Positions 21,663-34,716 are shown, counted from the first letter of the stretch. The stretch: DNA of 64,000 bases from Charina bottae (GCA_023362775.1 JALMGJ010000006.1:59363501-59427500), one strand, 5' to 3'. The notes: generated by a model not told the origin, from the sequence alone. Translations and numbers: made by a program.

Positions 21663-22111
21663 AGTAAGTCACCCTAACGCTAAATGTTTTTCTGCTAATC
21701 TGCATTATTCCTGCTGTTTTTTTTTATAACTCAGCATAACCTGGTGATGAAGGTGGGATATTGCTAGATAGGTATTTGTTGAGCTTTGACATTAACAATC
21801 AGAATGAGGCTGTGAGAAAAATTACTCCTCCTATCATATATACTACAATTCTGTAAAAAAAAAATTAGTTACCCTCTTTCAGATTATCTGCCTTTTAGCA
21901 TATCATGGTTGCTGAATGTTGTCAGCACTTCGTGTGGGTCCTGCTGAATTTAAGAGGATAATTACTTTTTCTTATTGGTACATCATAGATCGGATGATCT
22001 TGCATATGAAATAAATGAAACAAGCATCAAACTCTGGTGTTACACTCCCTTTATATATCAGTCACACACAAAGCTATGACAATATTCAGTGGCAAAGATA
22101 TGCAAGAGTCA
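21663..22111. other. No recognised feature
   Basis: AT-rich sequence without clear repeats or frames. Confidence 0.55.
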
Positions 22112-22115
22112 CTTG

Positions 22116-22148
22116 TTGAGATGGGCGGCTATAGAAATTAAATAAATT
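22116..22148 (+). mobile_element. L2-type 3' tail interrupted by L1
   Basis: TGAGATGGGCGGCTATAGAAATTAAATAAATT is the terminal piece of an L2/CR1-type 3' end. The L1 at 22165 inserted immediately after it. Confidence 0.65.
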
Positions 22149-22164
22149 AGAAAATCTGAAAGGA

Positions 22165-23309
22165 CACTTTCACTTCCGGGCGTTGATCGGAGTGCAGCGA
22201 AGAACCAAGGCTCTTAGCCTTGATTCCGCAGTTAGCTGTCTGCGGCGATTTGGAAGAAGAAAAATTGCCGAAAAATCACCCTCAAAGAGAGGGTGATCAG
22301 AAGATAAACCACAAGGGTCGCTGAAGTAGCTGCTCTCTCCTGACCCCCGTATTTCCACCGTGGGGGATGGGAGATTGAAGCAGTGAAAGGCGACTGGAAG
22401 AGGAACGAAGCTCTACAGCAGCTGTGAATCTGGAAAAGATAAGTCGCTGCCCAATCAACCTTTTAGACACATTTTTTTTTACTTTTAAACATTAATCTTC
22501 CTATTAAGTGCTAAGATTTGTCTCTGGACTTGATTTATATTTGCTGGTGTGTTACTCCCTTCTTGTTAAAGGAAGATTAAATGGTGGGAAAAGAAGGTTA
22601 ATTGACTTTGCTATAAGTGAAAGTGACTTTCGTTATTATCTTCAGTTTGGTCTGAGTTTCCTACCTATGGACAATTGTTGGTATCTTTCTTTTTGTTTTG
22701 TGGAATTATTATACTAGAGTTTGGACATAAATGGAGTGATTAATACTTTGTTTTTTATGACTTTTATGTTGGGACTGCTGCCTGAAAGAAGAAAACCTTA
22801 TTACTTTTTTTATATATATAATTTTCTCTTTTTTCTTTGAACTTTGAATTCTGTTTGGATTTGGTTGTTTGGAAGAAGCTAAGCTGTTTAACGTTCAATT
22901 TGGATTATTATTTGGAATGTAGAGGTTTTTTTAATATGTTTCTGGTAACATCTTCCCTTTGTGACTTGTGGTTGGATTGAAGAATTACAAGTGGGAAGGT
23001 GAAACCCTGGGAATATTTACTATTCTTATCTTTGATTTTGACTTCAGGAGAACAAAAAGTCCCTACTGGCTTTTTATCTTGGGTGTTTGAAATACCGTGG
23101 ATTTATATATATAAAGGATTACAAATGAACTAAGAGGAACAAATTTTTAAAGGAGCTCCCTTATTTTTTTACAACTCTTTGGATATTTGCTCTTTTTCCT
23201 TTTCCTTTTTCCTTTTATTGTTTTTTTGTTTTTTCACTTTTTTAAACAATTATTGTTGTACTGTGTTTTCTTCCCTTTTTCTCCCTTTTTTCTTCTTTTT
23301 TGCAGGGCT
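22165..23309 (+). promoter_or_regulatory. L1 5' UTR with internal promoter region
   Basis: The first 250 bp are GC-rich against an AT-rich remainder. Three perfect short hairpins are visible: CAAGGCT/AGCCTTG at about 22207-22223, CGCAG/CTGCG at about 22228-22245 and ATCACCCTC/GAGGGTGAT at about 22275-22297. L1 elements carry their promoter here by general knowledge. Promoter activity itself is not visible in the sequence. The second half is T-rich. Confidence 0.55.
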
Positions 23310-24268
23310 ATGGCGTCTTTGGGAACGAGACAGAGGGAGAAAGAGAAGAAGAAGGAGACTGGAGGACCACCTATTGATTCTGCCACATCTGCCTCAGAAA
23401 CATTATTACCAGAAATGAAAAAGATACTTGAAGCTGTTGCAGCACTAAATAAGAAAATGGATGACTCCACAAAGCAGATGGAAGATCAAATTACATCACT
23501 AGACAAAAAGATGGATGATATGAAGAAAGAAATAACCCAAGAGATTAAGCAAGATTTCAAAAAAGAAATTCAAACAGTTAAGGAAGTGGTGAATTCTCTG
23601 TCAGGAGAACTTAAAGATATGCAAGGACAGATGCAAAAATTAGAAGTTAAATCAGAATATGCCATTAAAGAAATTGAACATAATTTAGATATCACAGCCT
23701 TAGCAGAAATGAGAAAGAGTATATTTTGAGGCTTAGTGCAGTTCCAGAACAAGTAGATGAAGATGTGAGAGAAAGGATGATTTTTGAATTGGCTAAATTC
23801 TTGGAGACAAGAGAACAAGATTTAGATTTGGAGATAGATAAGATATTTAGAGTAAACTCACGTTATGCTAAAGAAAGAAAAGTTCCTAGAGACATATTGA
23901 TATATTTTGTAAGAAAAGTGACAAAAGAACAAATTCTGAGGAAACATTATAATACTAGATTAAATATAGAAGGGAAGGAAATAATTGTATTAAAAGAAAT
24001 TCCCTTGAGAATATTAAGGAAAAGAAAAGACTATTTTTTCCTCATAGATAAAGTAAAACAACATGGTATCTCATTTAGATGGGAAAAATTGGAAGGCGTA
24101 TTGTTTATGTTCAAAGGGCAGAGATTCAGAATAACTTCCATTTCAAAAGCAAAAGCTTTTTTAGAGAAATATAAGAAATGGGTCTACCAGATGGAGAATT
24201 GGCAGAAGGAGGAGAAACATCGAAAAATAAAGAGAAGGCTGAAGACTTATCTGAGAAGGGAGCTATAG
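23310..24268 (+). pseudogene. L1 ORF1 (RNA-binding protein), one frameshift
   Basis: Starts at the ATG of MASLGTRQREKEKKK in a favourable GCTATGG context. Residues about 30-130 are a long heptad-rich coiled coil (KKMDDSTKQMEDQITSLDKK), as in L1 ORF1 trimers. A 1-nt shift at about 23715-23728, in a TATATTTTG stretch, separates it from the RNA-binding half at 23726-24268. That half contains RERMIFELAKF and DILIYFVRKVTKEQIL, matching the RRM and C-terminal domains of the family. The protein coats its own RNA. Total length would be about 320 residues, close to that usual for L1 ORF1. ORF2 follows 34 nt later. Confidence 0.8.
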
Positions 24269-24302
24269 GTGTGGACTTGACAAAGGGATTTTAAAGAATA
24301 AA

Positions 24303-27300
24303 ATGTCTATGGAACATAAATACTTGACATGGAACATTAATGGGGCTAACTCCCCACAGAAGAGACGAAAGATATTTCATTTTTTGAAAAAACTGAAATT
24401 GGACATAAGTTGCCTACAAGAGACTCATATTTGTAAAAAAGACACTAAATATTTGATTCAAAAACAGCTTGGAGAAGAATTTATTTCGGCTGGATATAAA
24501 AAAACTAAGGAAGTAGTTCTATATGTACAACCAAAGCTAAATCCAAAACTGATATTAGTTGATGAAGAGGGTCGATATGTTGTAGTCGAAATTAACATAC
24601 AAGGAATTAAAACACTGATAGTTGGACTTTATGCACCAAATATGGATAAAGGAATATTTTACAAAAATATGATGGATAAACTTTTGGACTTAACTTATGA
24701 CAATTGGTGTTTTATGGGGGATTGGAATGGGGTAATTTACCCTAGGCTGGACAGACAGTCACAAAAAGAAGTGAAACAAACACAGGGAAAATTGCCGCAA
24801 ACATTTTTTGACCTGAAAGAGATGTTGGATTTAGAAGACATTTGGAGATGCATGAATGGGACTTCCAGAGAATTTACATATTATTCAGAGAGATTTAAAT
24901 CACACTCTAGAATAGACATGATTTTGATATCTAAAAACTTGATGATGGATATTAGTAAAGTTGATATATTACCTAAGACTCTCTCAGATCATAATCCTGT
25001 AATGTTGACTGTTAAAGGAAAACGGCATGTATTTAGATGGAGATTGAATGAGTCATTACTTCGGAATAATGATGTAGTTGATGTATGTAAAAAAAGTTAA
25101 GAGAATATTTTCAACTTAATTTAAACAAAGGTACTAACATTCAAACCGTATGGAATGCCAGTAAAGCATATATGAGGGGTTACTTTATTCAATATAATGC
25201 TCAAATGAGGAGGAAGAAACAAAAGAGAATTCAATTGATTTTAGATGAAATTAAGAGTAAAGAGACAGCTTTAAGAGATAAACCAATGGATGATACTCTG
25301 TTCACTCAAATTAAATTCTTACAAAAGCAAATATCAATGATATTAACTCAAGAGATAGAGACTCAAATGAAATTTACAAAACAAAAATATTTTGAACATG
25401 CAAATAAACCAGGTAGATGGCTAGCCTATAAATTGAGAAAACAAAGACAAAAGAATTTGATTGCCAATATTCAACATGAAGGAAAAACTTTGGTGAACAA
25501 TATGGACATTCAAAAAGCCTTCCATGATTACTATTATAAATTATATAAAAAACAAGACGTCAACTTAAATGATATTGAAGAATACTTGAGTAAACAAAAC
25601 TTAACTGTTCTTAACGACCAACAAAGATTGACACTAAACAATTCTATAACAACAGAAGAAATGGTAAAGGCTTTTAAGAAAATTAGCAGTGGAAAAGCTC
25701 CTGGACCGGATGGATTGTCAGCAGCCTACTATAAATGCTTTGAGGATGATTTATGCTTACCTTTGCAGAAGACCATGAATTCTATTTTGGAAACAGGAAC
25801 TATGCCAGAAACTTGGAAAGAAGCACATATAACACTGATCCCCAAGGAACAACAAGATCTGACTTTAACTAAGAATTACAGACCAATATCTTTATTGAAT
25901 AATGACTATAAGATTTTTACAACGGTATTAGCAGAAAGAATGAAAAATATTCTCAAGAATTATATTCATCAAGACCAAGCTGGATTTTTGCCCAAGAGAC
26001 AAATCCGAGACAATGTCCGAAATATATTAGATGTAATTGAATATTTGGAACAACATTATGAAAAACAAGCTGCCTTGATATTTATTGATGCTGAAAAAGC
26101 CTTTGACAACCTAAATTGGCCTTTTATGTTCAAAGTATTGGAAAACATGAATTTTGGAGGAAACTTCATAAAATGGATTAAATCAATATATACTCCACAA
26201 TTTGCCAAAATAATTGTTAATGGAGAATTTAGTAAGCCATGTGAAATTCAAAAAGGTACTAGACAAGGTTGTCCATTATCTCCACTTTTGTTCATACTGG
26301 TATTAGAGGTTTTACTTAGAGATATTAGACAAGATAATGGTATCCATGGTATTAAAGTTAAAAAGGAAGTTTATAAACTAAGAGCCTTTGCAGATGACCT
26401 AGTCATTACTTTGGAGAATCCACTAGATGGAATTGAAATTCTAATTCAGAAATTAAAAGACTTTGGGTCGTTAGCAAGGTTCAAAGTGAATTTACAGAAA
26501 ACAAAAGTACTGACTAAAAATATGGACCATCAGCAACAAGAGAAATTGAAAGAAATAACAGGATATTCAATGGAAGAAAAAGTAAAATATTTGGGAGTAT
26601 ATTTAACAGCTAAAAATGTTAAGTTGTTTAAGAATAACTATATTCCACTTTGGATGGATATTAAAAAAGATTTGGACCATTGGGAAAAATTGCAATTATC
26701 ACTATTAGGTAGAATTTCAGCAATTAAAATGAATGTTTTGCCAAGAATTTTATCTTTTCCAAACACTACCTATATTGGCATCAGAAGAACCTTTTAAACA
26801 ATGGCAGCGAGATATTTCTAAGTTCATTTGGCAAGGAAAAAAACCAAGAGTAAAATATAAAGTTTTGCAAGATTCAAAAGAAAGAGGCGGGCTAGGTCTG
26901 CCGGATTTGAAATTATATTATGATGCTTGTTGCTTGGTATGGATTAAAGAATGGATAGTCTTGAAAAATGAAAAACTATTGAATTTGGAGGGGCATGAAT
27001 TAAGATATGGATGGCATGGATATTTGTGGTATGATAAAGTAAAAGTTAATGTGGACTTTAAAAATCACTATATTAGAAGATCTTTGTTAAGAATTTGGGA
27101 TAAATATAAACTAACTTTATGTTATAAAAGACCTTTATGGATTTCAACGCAAGAAGCATTTTATAGAACAGAAGTAAGAACTAAAGACAAATGGTTGACC
27201 TATAAAGAATTTTTAAAGAAAGAACAAGGACAATATACAATTAAATCAATAGAAGAATTGGCATCAGAGGGATATACTTTCCAATGGCTTTCATACATGC

Positions 27301-28066
27301 AACTTGTAGAGAAATTTAAATCAGATAAGAAAGACTTTGAATTTGAACAAACCAAATCAGAATTTGAGATACAATTATGTGAAGCTGATGATCACCTAAT
27401 TGCTAAAATGTATAAACTATTGTTAAAAGGTGAAATGGTAGAGGAACAAGTTAAAGATTGTATGATTAAATGGGAAAAAATATTGGTTATAATATTCAAA
27501 TGCAACAATGGGAAGACATGTGGACTAAAGGACTAAAATTTACTTTGTGCTATAATTTAAAAGAAAACTTTTATAAGATGATGTACAGATGGTATATGAC
27601 CCCACAAAAACTTTCAAAAAGGTATGGGAATGTCTCCAACTTATGTTGGAAATGTAAAAAAAAAGAGGGGTCTTTTTACCATATGTGGTGGGCATGTGAG
27701 ATTGCAAAGAAATTTGGGACTCAAATACATTCATTGATGCAAAATATATTACAAATTCGAGTCCCATTTAAATTGGAATTATTTTTGTTGGGAATAATAG
27801 AAGGACAATTTGGGAAGCAATTTACAAGAATTATGCAATATATGATTACAGCAGCAAGACTTATATATGCACAAAATTGGAAAAATCAGATTTTGCCCAC
27901 GATACAAGATTGGATGTTAAAATTGATGGATATGGCAGAGAATGATAATTTGACATGTTTATTAAAAGAAAATTCTAATTATTATTTCCTTAAAGAGTGG
28001 AAACCATTAACTGACTACTTACAAGATGCGGGAGGAGCAAAGCTTATATGGGGATTTGAAGATTAA
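24303..28066 (+). pseudogene. L1 ORF2 (endonuclease-reverse transcriptase), three frameshifts
   Basis: Four overlapping frames (24303-25100, 25172-26797, 26733-27536, 27470-28066) together encode about 1,250 residues, the usual L1 ORF2 length. The endonuclease is intact by motif: WNING, QETH, YAP, GDWNGV, SRIDMIL and SDHNPV. The reverse transcriptase has GKAPGPDG, AEKAFD, TRQGCPLSPLLF and the catalytic FADD at 26387-26398. The C-terminal part has a CxxC...H...C cluster (NLCWKCKKKEGSFYHMWWAC). Frameshifts lie at a run of seven A (about 25087-25094), near 26750-26765, and at a run of six A (about 27474-27480). All are single-nucleotide shifts, two of them in homopolymers. Confidence 0.85.
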
Positions 28067-28594
28067 TATATATATATTTTGATATAATAGACAAGAAATG
28101 TTTTTTTAATGTTTTATATAGACCTAGCATGTAAGATAAAATTGTTAAATTACTATGACCAGAGACAAATCGGAAGTTGACTAATTGCTGTTTCATTTCT
28201 ATCTTTTTTCTTTTTTCTTTACTACACCTTTTACTCTCTTTCTTTACTTGATTTGTATTTCTATTTTCTTTTCTGCTTTAGACTTTTATCTATGTATATT
28301 TAAAACCTAATAAAATTAAAAAAAAAAAAGAAAATCTGAAAGGAGGAAAATATTTTTTCACAGCATCTCTTCCTTAGCCCAAAAGTGTATGACTGCAATC
28401 TTAGTATTTCATCAGAGGGAAGAAGGAAATTTTATCCCAACTGCTATCAAATTATTTACTGCAAAAATAAAATAGCTGCACCACTCTTATACAATTATTT
28501 CAACTTTGGCCCTTTTTAACAAGTACAATGAGAATTTTAAAGATTATTTTATTTTTTATCCCGCCATCATTATTGTTGTTGTTGTTGTTGTTAA

Positions 28595-28722
28595 GGCACC
28601 AGGCTAGAAACCAGGAGACTGAGTCCTTTCTTCATGAAAGCCAGCTGGGTGATTATGGGTATTAGGTATGTTCGCCGCCTTGAGTTATTTATAAAAATAA
28701 TAAAGGTGGGATTTTAAAAAAT
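28595..28722 (+). mobile_element. tRNA-derived SINE fragment
   Basis: GGCACCAGGCTAGAAACCAG, then AGCCAGCTGGGTGATTATGG, then GTATGTTCGCCGCCTTGAG and an AAAATAATAAAGG tail. It shares its head with the SINE at 13752 but has a different 3' end. It is internally shortened and preceded by (TTG)7. Confidence 0.7.
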
Positions 28723-30759
28723 CTAAAACAAAATAAGTGAAGTACCTCATTGAAACATTTACCCAGGCTTACTAATAAGATTAAAAGCCTAAAACAGAAG
28801 CATGCAATTTTCTTGAATATATAATGGTATTAAATATTTCCTATTGTTCGAGCACTTATCACCCTGGCCTATGAAACACTGTCAATTGCAAAAATAATTG
28901 ACCTGTTATATACCTACCTTTGCCATTTAACTTTTAAAGGGACCAAAAAACAAACAAACAAAAACCCAACACTGGAAGCCTACCAAAATATTGATGGAGC
29001 TTCTGCATATTTCTGAATTCTATGGTTACATTAAATGGCCTGTCAATATGCCTGCTTTATTTATGGAATCCAGAATGCAATGATTGAAGACTGCCTCCTC
29101 TCTCAACAATATGGTCGTTCCTAGAACAAAAGAAAAAGTTTTGGCTGCGGTAGCAACACCCCAGGATGCGAGACAAATATATATTGCAGCCTTCTCTAGT
29201 ATACATGTGCTTCAAAATACCAGGGAAATAAGTTCAGCAAGTTATTCTCCAATATGGAATCATGGCTTCCCAGTTCTCCACAGACATACTTAAATTGCAG
29301 CAGATAAACAAAGTGAATGTAGACTCCAGCATGTGGAGAGCAATGCTTGTAAAAAGAACGGTCCTGACTAAGAGAGTGTGTTGTTCAAATGCCAATTCAA
29401 AACAGCAGCAAGATTACGATAAATGCCCACACACTCAAACAACTCATACTTTATATACCTCTCCTGCATGGCAGGTACAAAATACCCATTACATTTAAAA
29501 TGTAGGTATTACACCTGAGAAAGACTCTGAACTTACGTGAAATTGAATAGCTAAGATTGCTGTTCAATTACTGTAACCCTGATTCTGCTGTCTCTCTCAT
29601 AGCAAGAAAGACATTTCCTTGATTATTTCCAATTCATTGGCTTAAGTTAATCAAGCCTAATTGTTGCCTTAGGGACCAGAACAAAGCTGTTATTGAAATG
29701 GTAGTAAAATGCACTGTAAATACCCAATATATACTGATTAAATAAAGGCTACTTATTATTATTACCATGAAAGTTTGCAAAAGTCTTCTGGAGAGATTTT
29801 TTAAAATTTCATTAAGAATAAAATTTCATTGGATGCATAAGATCAATACAGAGGTTGAAAGGACTTGTAATGTGTCCTATAAGAGTTAAAATAATATAAG
29901 AGTCCAGTTAACAGCTTGTATCTAAATTCTGAAATAGCACCAGTCGCTATGAAGATTCAAATATACCTCTTGCTTTGTAAGCAAGATATATGTAGAAGTG
30001 GATCATCTCACCACACAAGAAGTTTTTGAACCAGCTACTGTATGTACAAAAGTTGAACTACATCTATTGTCTCAGTCATGAAATTAGATGGCAGCATTCT
30101 TATTTGCAAGAATTAAAAGTACACCATAAATAAAGTGCTAGAGTATGTTCCATATGCAATATAATAACTTTCATGTGTGTAATGTTTCTAGCTTGTGTTT
30201 TGACTCTTGTTTATTTTAATATTAGGATTTTTTTAATATTAGGATTTTTTGGCTAGTTGCTGCTTGCACCTTACAATGTCTTCCTATTATATCCCAGCCA
30301 TTGTTGAGATTATATAAAACTTGCCCGTGTTATTGTTATTTTGGCATAATTATGGTTAGACAACCCTAGAAGATGCTATAAACCACTAGTGATGGAATGA
30401 CTTTTCTTAAATTGTATAGTTCAACTCAGACCCAATTTTGGCACAACTTAAAGAAGATCTAGATAGGTCTAGTATACCCTTGAATATTTGAGGTAAGACA
30501 AACATAACATGAATTAAACTTTGAAGTTGTTTTATATTTTAAGGGTTCATCCTGTTTTTCTCCCTTCACACTACTTCTAACACATTTATAGAATATCAAA
30601 TAACTTTCTCTGGCAGGAGCATCCATCAAGACTTTCAGTGTGCAAATTACAATTACCTGTTGGAAAAGGTGGATTCCACACTTTCGGGCTTATAATTGGA
30701 TGTTTATTTTAGCTTTTGCTATTGGCTAGAAAAAAAGATATTTTAGAATTAAATAATGA
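28723..30759. other. AT-rich sequence with no recognised feature
   Basis: Only short chance frames. No repeat family, exon or RNA gene recognised. Confidence 0.55.
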
Positions 30760-30761
30760 CA

Positions 30762-31110
30762 GGATCGCGCAACCAAATGAACTTAGTGCATTCGCTTGCC
30801 GCTTCCCGCCATCAGAGCCAGCTAGATGAGGGAAAGCCAACGTGTATCAAGCTTGTTTACGGGTTGGGAGGGGAGATGGAAGCCTGACAGCGAGCAGCAG
30901 ACTCTGGGAACCAAGGTCAATTGCAACTGCCTGAGCCAGGTGTGGGGAGGGGGAATGTGAGCTCACCAAGGGAATGTTTTAATTAGAGGCTTCGCACCCT
31001 TTTGTCAGTTCCAGCTTTCTCTGTGATTCTTGTAGCTTTCTTCAATTAAATAACTTTCCTTTTCTACAATGAAACTGAGTGAAGTTGTTTCGTTTGAAGT
31101 TTAAGCCTAG
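30762..31110. other. GC-rich unclassified island
   Basis: Distinct from its surroundings: CpG-containing and G-rich in its first 200 bp (GATCGCGCAACC; GGGAGGGGAGATGG), then AT-rich with an AATTAAATAA word. The composition is reminiscent of a long terminal repeat or a 5' end of a retroelement. No terminal repeats or duplicated target were found, so the identity is open. Confidence 0.35.
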
Positions 31111-32712
31111 CAATCTAAAAAATAGCCTTTTTGCAGAGGGTTAAATGGGATAAAATATCTTCTGTTTTTCTGAGTAAAACAGAAGAGAACAGAAAGAAAA
31201 TATATACAAAGCATAACTTGATTTTTTCCTGGTTGTCACTACTAGATCAAGCAAATACAGCACTCTTGTGGCACTCCAATCAAGACTGCAATGTAAGATT
31301 CTGCATTTGACTGAAGATTTTCTAATGGAAGACCACACAAGTTCCAAGATTTCCTGGAACTGATGTTCTGAATATGTAACTTTTATTAACTTTTGAAGAG
31401 GACTGAAGGTTATACATCAGATCTCTTTCTTTGGTTTAGGAAGCTGTTGCCTTCTGAGTGAAAAGTTTCTTTCATTTGGATTGTATCTTTGCTCTTCTGT
31501 GTTACAATCTCAGAGAAGTTAAGGTATGGGAAATGAATAAATGAAATAATCATGCATAAAATATGTGAAAAATTTAACATAAAACCTTGCCTAATCCTTA
31601 TTAGTTGAGGTTCCCATGTTATCTTCTTCCACATAAATTTTCAAGATAAGGACATTCCATAAGCATGAAATAGCCTATAACAGTATAATTCTCTATTTTC
31701 TCCCATTACTATAACTGATGCATGAATGTCAAAAAGGTTATTTTTCTTTTCTTTTTTTCACATACAAATATGTATTTGTACTTCTGTCCAAGAGAGAGAG
31801 AGAGAAAGGCCACTGACCTATAGATACTGGCATTATGTGTTCCTGGAGATTCTCTCTCATTTGGAAGTAGATCAACTTGCTTCCCACCAGCTATAGTCTC
31901 ACAGATTGGAATTCATGAAAAATGGATAAAATTATTCTGATAACTAAGGTCAATGCACTTCTTCATGGTTCATTCAGCAGGACAATGATCAACCCTGCCC
32001 CACATACAGTTCACTCTATGACCAAGTGACTGTATTACATTTGGAAAACCTCCAATAAATAAGATCCTACGGTTCTTTTCATTATAGAGGTCAGTTGTTT
32101 TGCTTTCTTCTCAGTAAGTATACATCCCAGGTTCATCACTGAAGGGTCAATTATAGTAGCACTCACAATTTGTTAAACTTTACTTTGGGGAAAAATAGAG
32201 CAGCTTGAAAATCCCCATTTTACCTTCAGAAGTCAACCTTTTTTGCAAGTGAGAAACAGAGTTCTCTTTGGAACATTTATACTTCTTTAAAAAAATAAAA
32301 TACAGAATGATCTCAACTAGACCTTTCTGAGGGGTCGGGGGAACCAACTGAAGTAAGTGATTTTTTTTTTAATTTGCAGCCAAGTTTCCCATTTTTATAG
32401 GGAGAAATTTAGTAGAAAGAACTTATTTCTAGCCAATGTCTTTGAATTAGAAGAGGTTCCTCTGGGAGAAAACAAATGATGGATAGAAGAACTCTGCTGC
32501 TACCTTCTTCAATTTCAGTCTGGACTCCTGAGCTCTTTGGCCAACCTACTGCCAAGAGAAAGGAATGTGGAACTGCACTATTACTTTAGTTTTCAAAGTG
32601 ACAACAACAGGGAGGAAGCTCATAGAAGCAGATGGGAATGTGGCAGCAGCTTTCTGCCTATCTAGATATAATACACTCTGCCTATTGCCCCGGCAATAAA
32701 AGTTAATACAAA
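31111..32712. other. AT-rich sequence with no recognised feature
   Basis: Short frames only. A (GA)n tract lies at 31790-31804. Confidence 0.55.
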
Positions 32713-32947
32713 AGTGAGCTCCTGCACTCGCCCCAGCTCTTGCCAACCTAGCAATTCAAAAGCATGCAAATGCAAGTAGATAAGGTACCACTTCCGTGGG
32801 ATGGTAACAGCGTTCCGCGCATGTCATACCAGCCACATGACCGCGGAAGCATCTTCGGAGAGCGCTGGCTCTTCGGCTAACAAACAGAGATGAGCACCAC
32901 CCCTTAGAGTCAGACACGACTGTGCAGGGGAAAACCTTTACCTTTTT
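32713..32947 (+). mobile_element. Sauria-type SINE, 5'-truncated
   Basis: Starts inside the body (GTGAGCTCCTGCACTCG), continues through CCTAGCAATTCAAAAGCATG, GGTACCACTTCCGTGGG, CTGGCTCTTCGGCTAAC and AGAGTCAGACACGACTGTGC, and ends in AACCTTTACCTTT. This gives the 3' half missing from the copy at 21024. The AGTC(A/G)GACACGACT end resembles Bov-B 3' sequence. Confidence 0.8.
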
Positions 32948-33812
32948 TTAAATTGCCCCAGTAGTGGGGAGAGAGGCAGGAGAAGTAATGCTGGTGCTGT
33001 TCTGAAATAAACTGGCATTTTTTTCCTGTACAACATGGCTGCAACTGCTTCTCCAAGGATGAGGAAAAGACTGCTGTGACAGGAGGTGGGGGGAGAACAT
33101 TCAGGAGGATGATACTCCCCATGCTTTTTCTTCCCATCCATAAAGTACTGTAGAAAAGCATAAGCTTATTTCAATTCCTGAACTATTTTCCTCTCTCCAG
33201 CTGTGTTGTTGCCTCTTTCCCATCTCATTCAACTACCTCTCCCTTCCTCTTCCCAACTTCTTCTCCTCAGTCCTCTTTCTTCACATTGTCTGTACCACTC
33301 ATCAGCTATTCCAAGGTTTGCTCCTGTAATTACCTGAAAACACTGCCGATTCCCTCCCCAATTAAGCTCTTCCCCAATGGTTTCTGTAGACTGATTGAAT
33401 TGCCATCTGCTGCAAAAACATTGTAACCCTTCAAGTCTCTCTCCAGATTTTCCTAACATGTCTTCCCTTTCTCTAAAGTCCTCACTTTGGGTTTCCCACC
33501 ATTTCCCTTTTTCAAAGCTTGTATGTCATCGTTTTCAAATTCTGCTTTGTGCTGCCCAAGTTCAACTTTTTTTCTTCTTCAACAGAACAAAATACCATCC
33601 CTATCACAAACTGTTTCATGCTCAGTCTGCTTCCTACTGTATTTATTATTATTCCAGAGCCTCTTTTGTTTTTTACGGCTCTTCAGTAAAAAAGATATAC
33701 TCTTTATGTTAAAGATGTTCTGCAATCGGTTAACAACGTCCTTCCAAAAGGCTCTTTTTACTGTATCCTACGGTATGATAAGTTCCATATGGTCCTGGGC
33801 ATTAATGTATGT
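32948..33812. other. No recognised feature
   Basis: Pyrimidine-rich in places (33190-33300, 33430-33640). The open frames here follow that bias. Confidence 0.5.
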
Positions 33813-33814
33813 AA

Positions 33815-33896
33815 GTTGCTCAAAAAAGTTCCCCGTTGGGGAGAAGGGCAGTCATATAAATTAAATAAATAAATAAAATAAATAAATAAATAAAAG
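33815..33896 (+). mobile_element. L2-type 3' end fragment
   Basis: AGTTCCCCGTTGGGGAGAAGGGCAGTCATATAAATT followed by AAAT repeats. Matches the 3' end of the LINE at 3287-6327 with the second hairpin arm decayed. Confidence 0.75.
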
Positions 33897-34642
33897 GCCT
33901 TCTCCACATATATGCATGTTTGTAGAAATTGTAGCAATGGAATAACTGACCCTTAAAAATATGGCCATACTTTTGAACAGCAAAATGTTACCAAAGAGGG
34001 GGAAAAAATAATTGACCCAGTAACTTAACTTAGGCAGGTACTGGAAAAGATGGAGTATTTCTAATAAATAGGGATAGTTGAAAGAAACATGGGGGAAAAT
34101 CCTATCCAAAAGACCAACTGGACAGTAAACAACTTATTACCTAGCTGTGTTTCTTCAGCCATGTGAATTCAATCTGGCTGCCTCAGCATTTAACTTCCCA
34201 AGACTATGACTGCCATATTGAAAACTTATGCAAAAATATCGTTAAGATACTCTGTATAGGGTTGCTCCATACACCTGTGAATCTCAGGGTTAGGGCAGCT
34301 GAAGTGGAGCAAGTGAGAGCAACTGGAAATAACATGCAATTGGTTTTTAAGTGCCATCACATTTAAACAATTATATTCTCATTATTTAATTTATCCCAAA
34401 ACATTTCTATATTACTCTTCACCAATTCTGCAATATGAGTAAAATTATCTAAACTCCAATGCACCAAGCACTAATATCCAACATCCAATAATAAAAAAAT
34501 ATATTTTAAGGTAGGTCAAAGGATTTAACAAATTTAAATGTCAGTGTCAAACTAGAATTGAAAAAACTATCAAATACATTTGGGCCATTCCAAAGCTTCT
34601 GTACAGCCTCTGTGAGTATCTGATCACTTTTTGATTAGAAAG

Positions 34643-34716
34643 ACAATCCCACAACTTTAAAAACAAGAGGTTAGTTGGTACAGACAAATGTTGCTATGTT
34701 GGTATGACACCACATA
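34643..34716 (+). repeat. Inverted repeat, left arm
   Basis: About 73 bp matching the reverse complement of 35461-35533 with about five differences. Key words are GTTGCTATGTTGGTATGACA and GTTGGTACAGAC. The spacer is about 745 bp and AT-rich. Confidence 0.85.

Larger units (their letters stand above)
22165..28328 (+). mobile_element. Full-length L1 LINE
   Basis: A 6.16-kb insertion bounded by a perfect 16-bp target duplication, AGAAAATCTGAAAGGA, at 22149-22164 and 28329-28344. It has a 1.1-kb 5' UTR, ORF1 (23310-24268), ORF2 (24303-28066), a 3' UTR, AATAAAATT and an A-rich end. Gene order, the two-ORF layout and ORF motifs identify an L1-clade element. The 16-bp duplication and intact ends point to a complete target-primed event. 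Coding is interrupted by four frameshifts and no in-frame nonsense codon was noted. Low decay suggests a recent insertion. Confidence 0.9.

Noticed and set aside
33395..33864. Plus-strand frames of 105-125 codons rich in Phe and Ser
   Set aside because: Follow the pyrimidine bias of the stretch; no domain or splice signal, and one runs into an L2-type tail.
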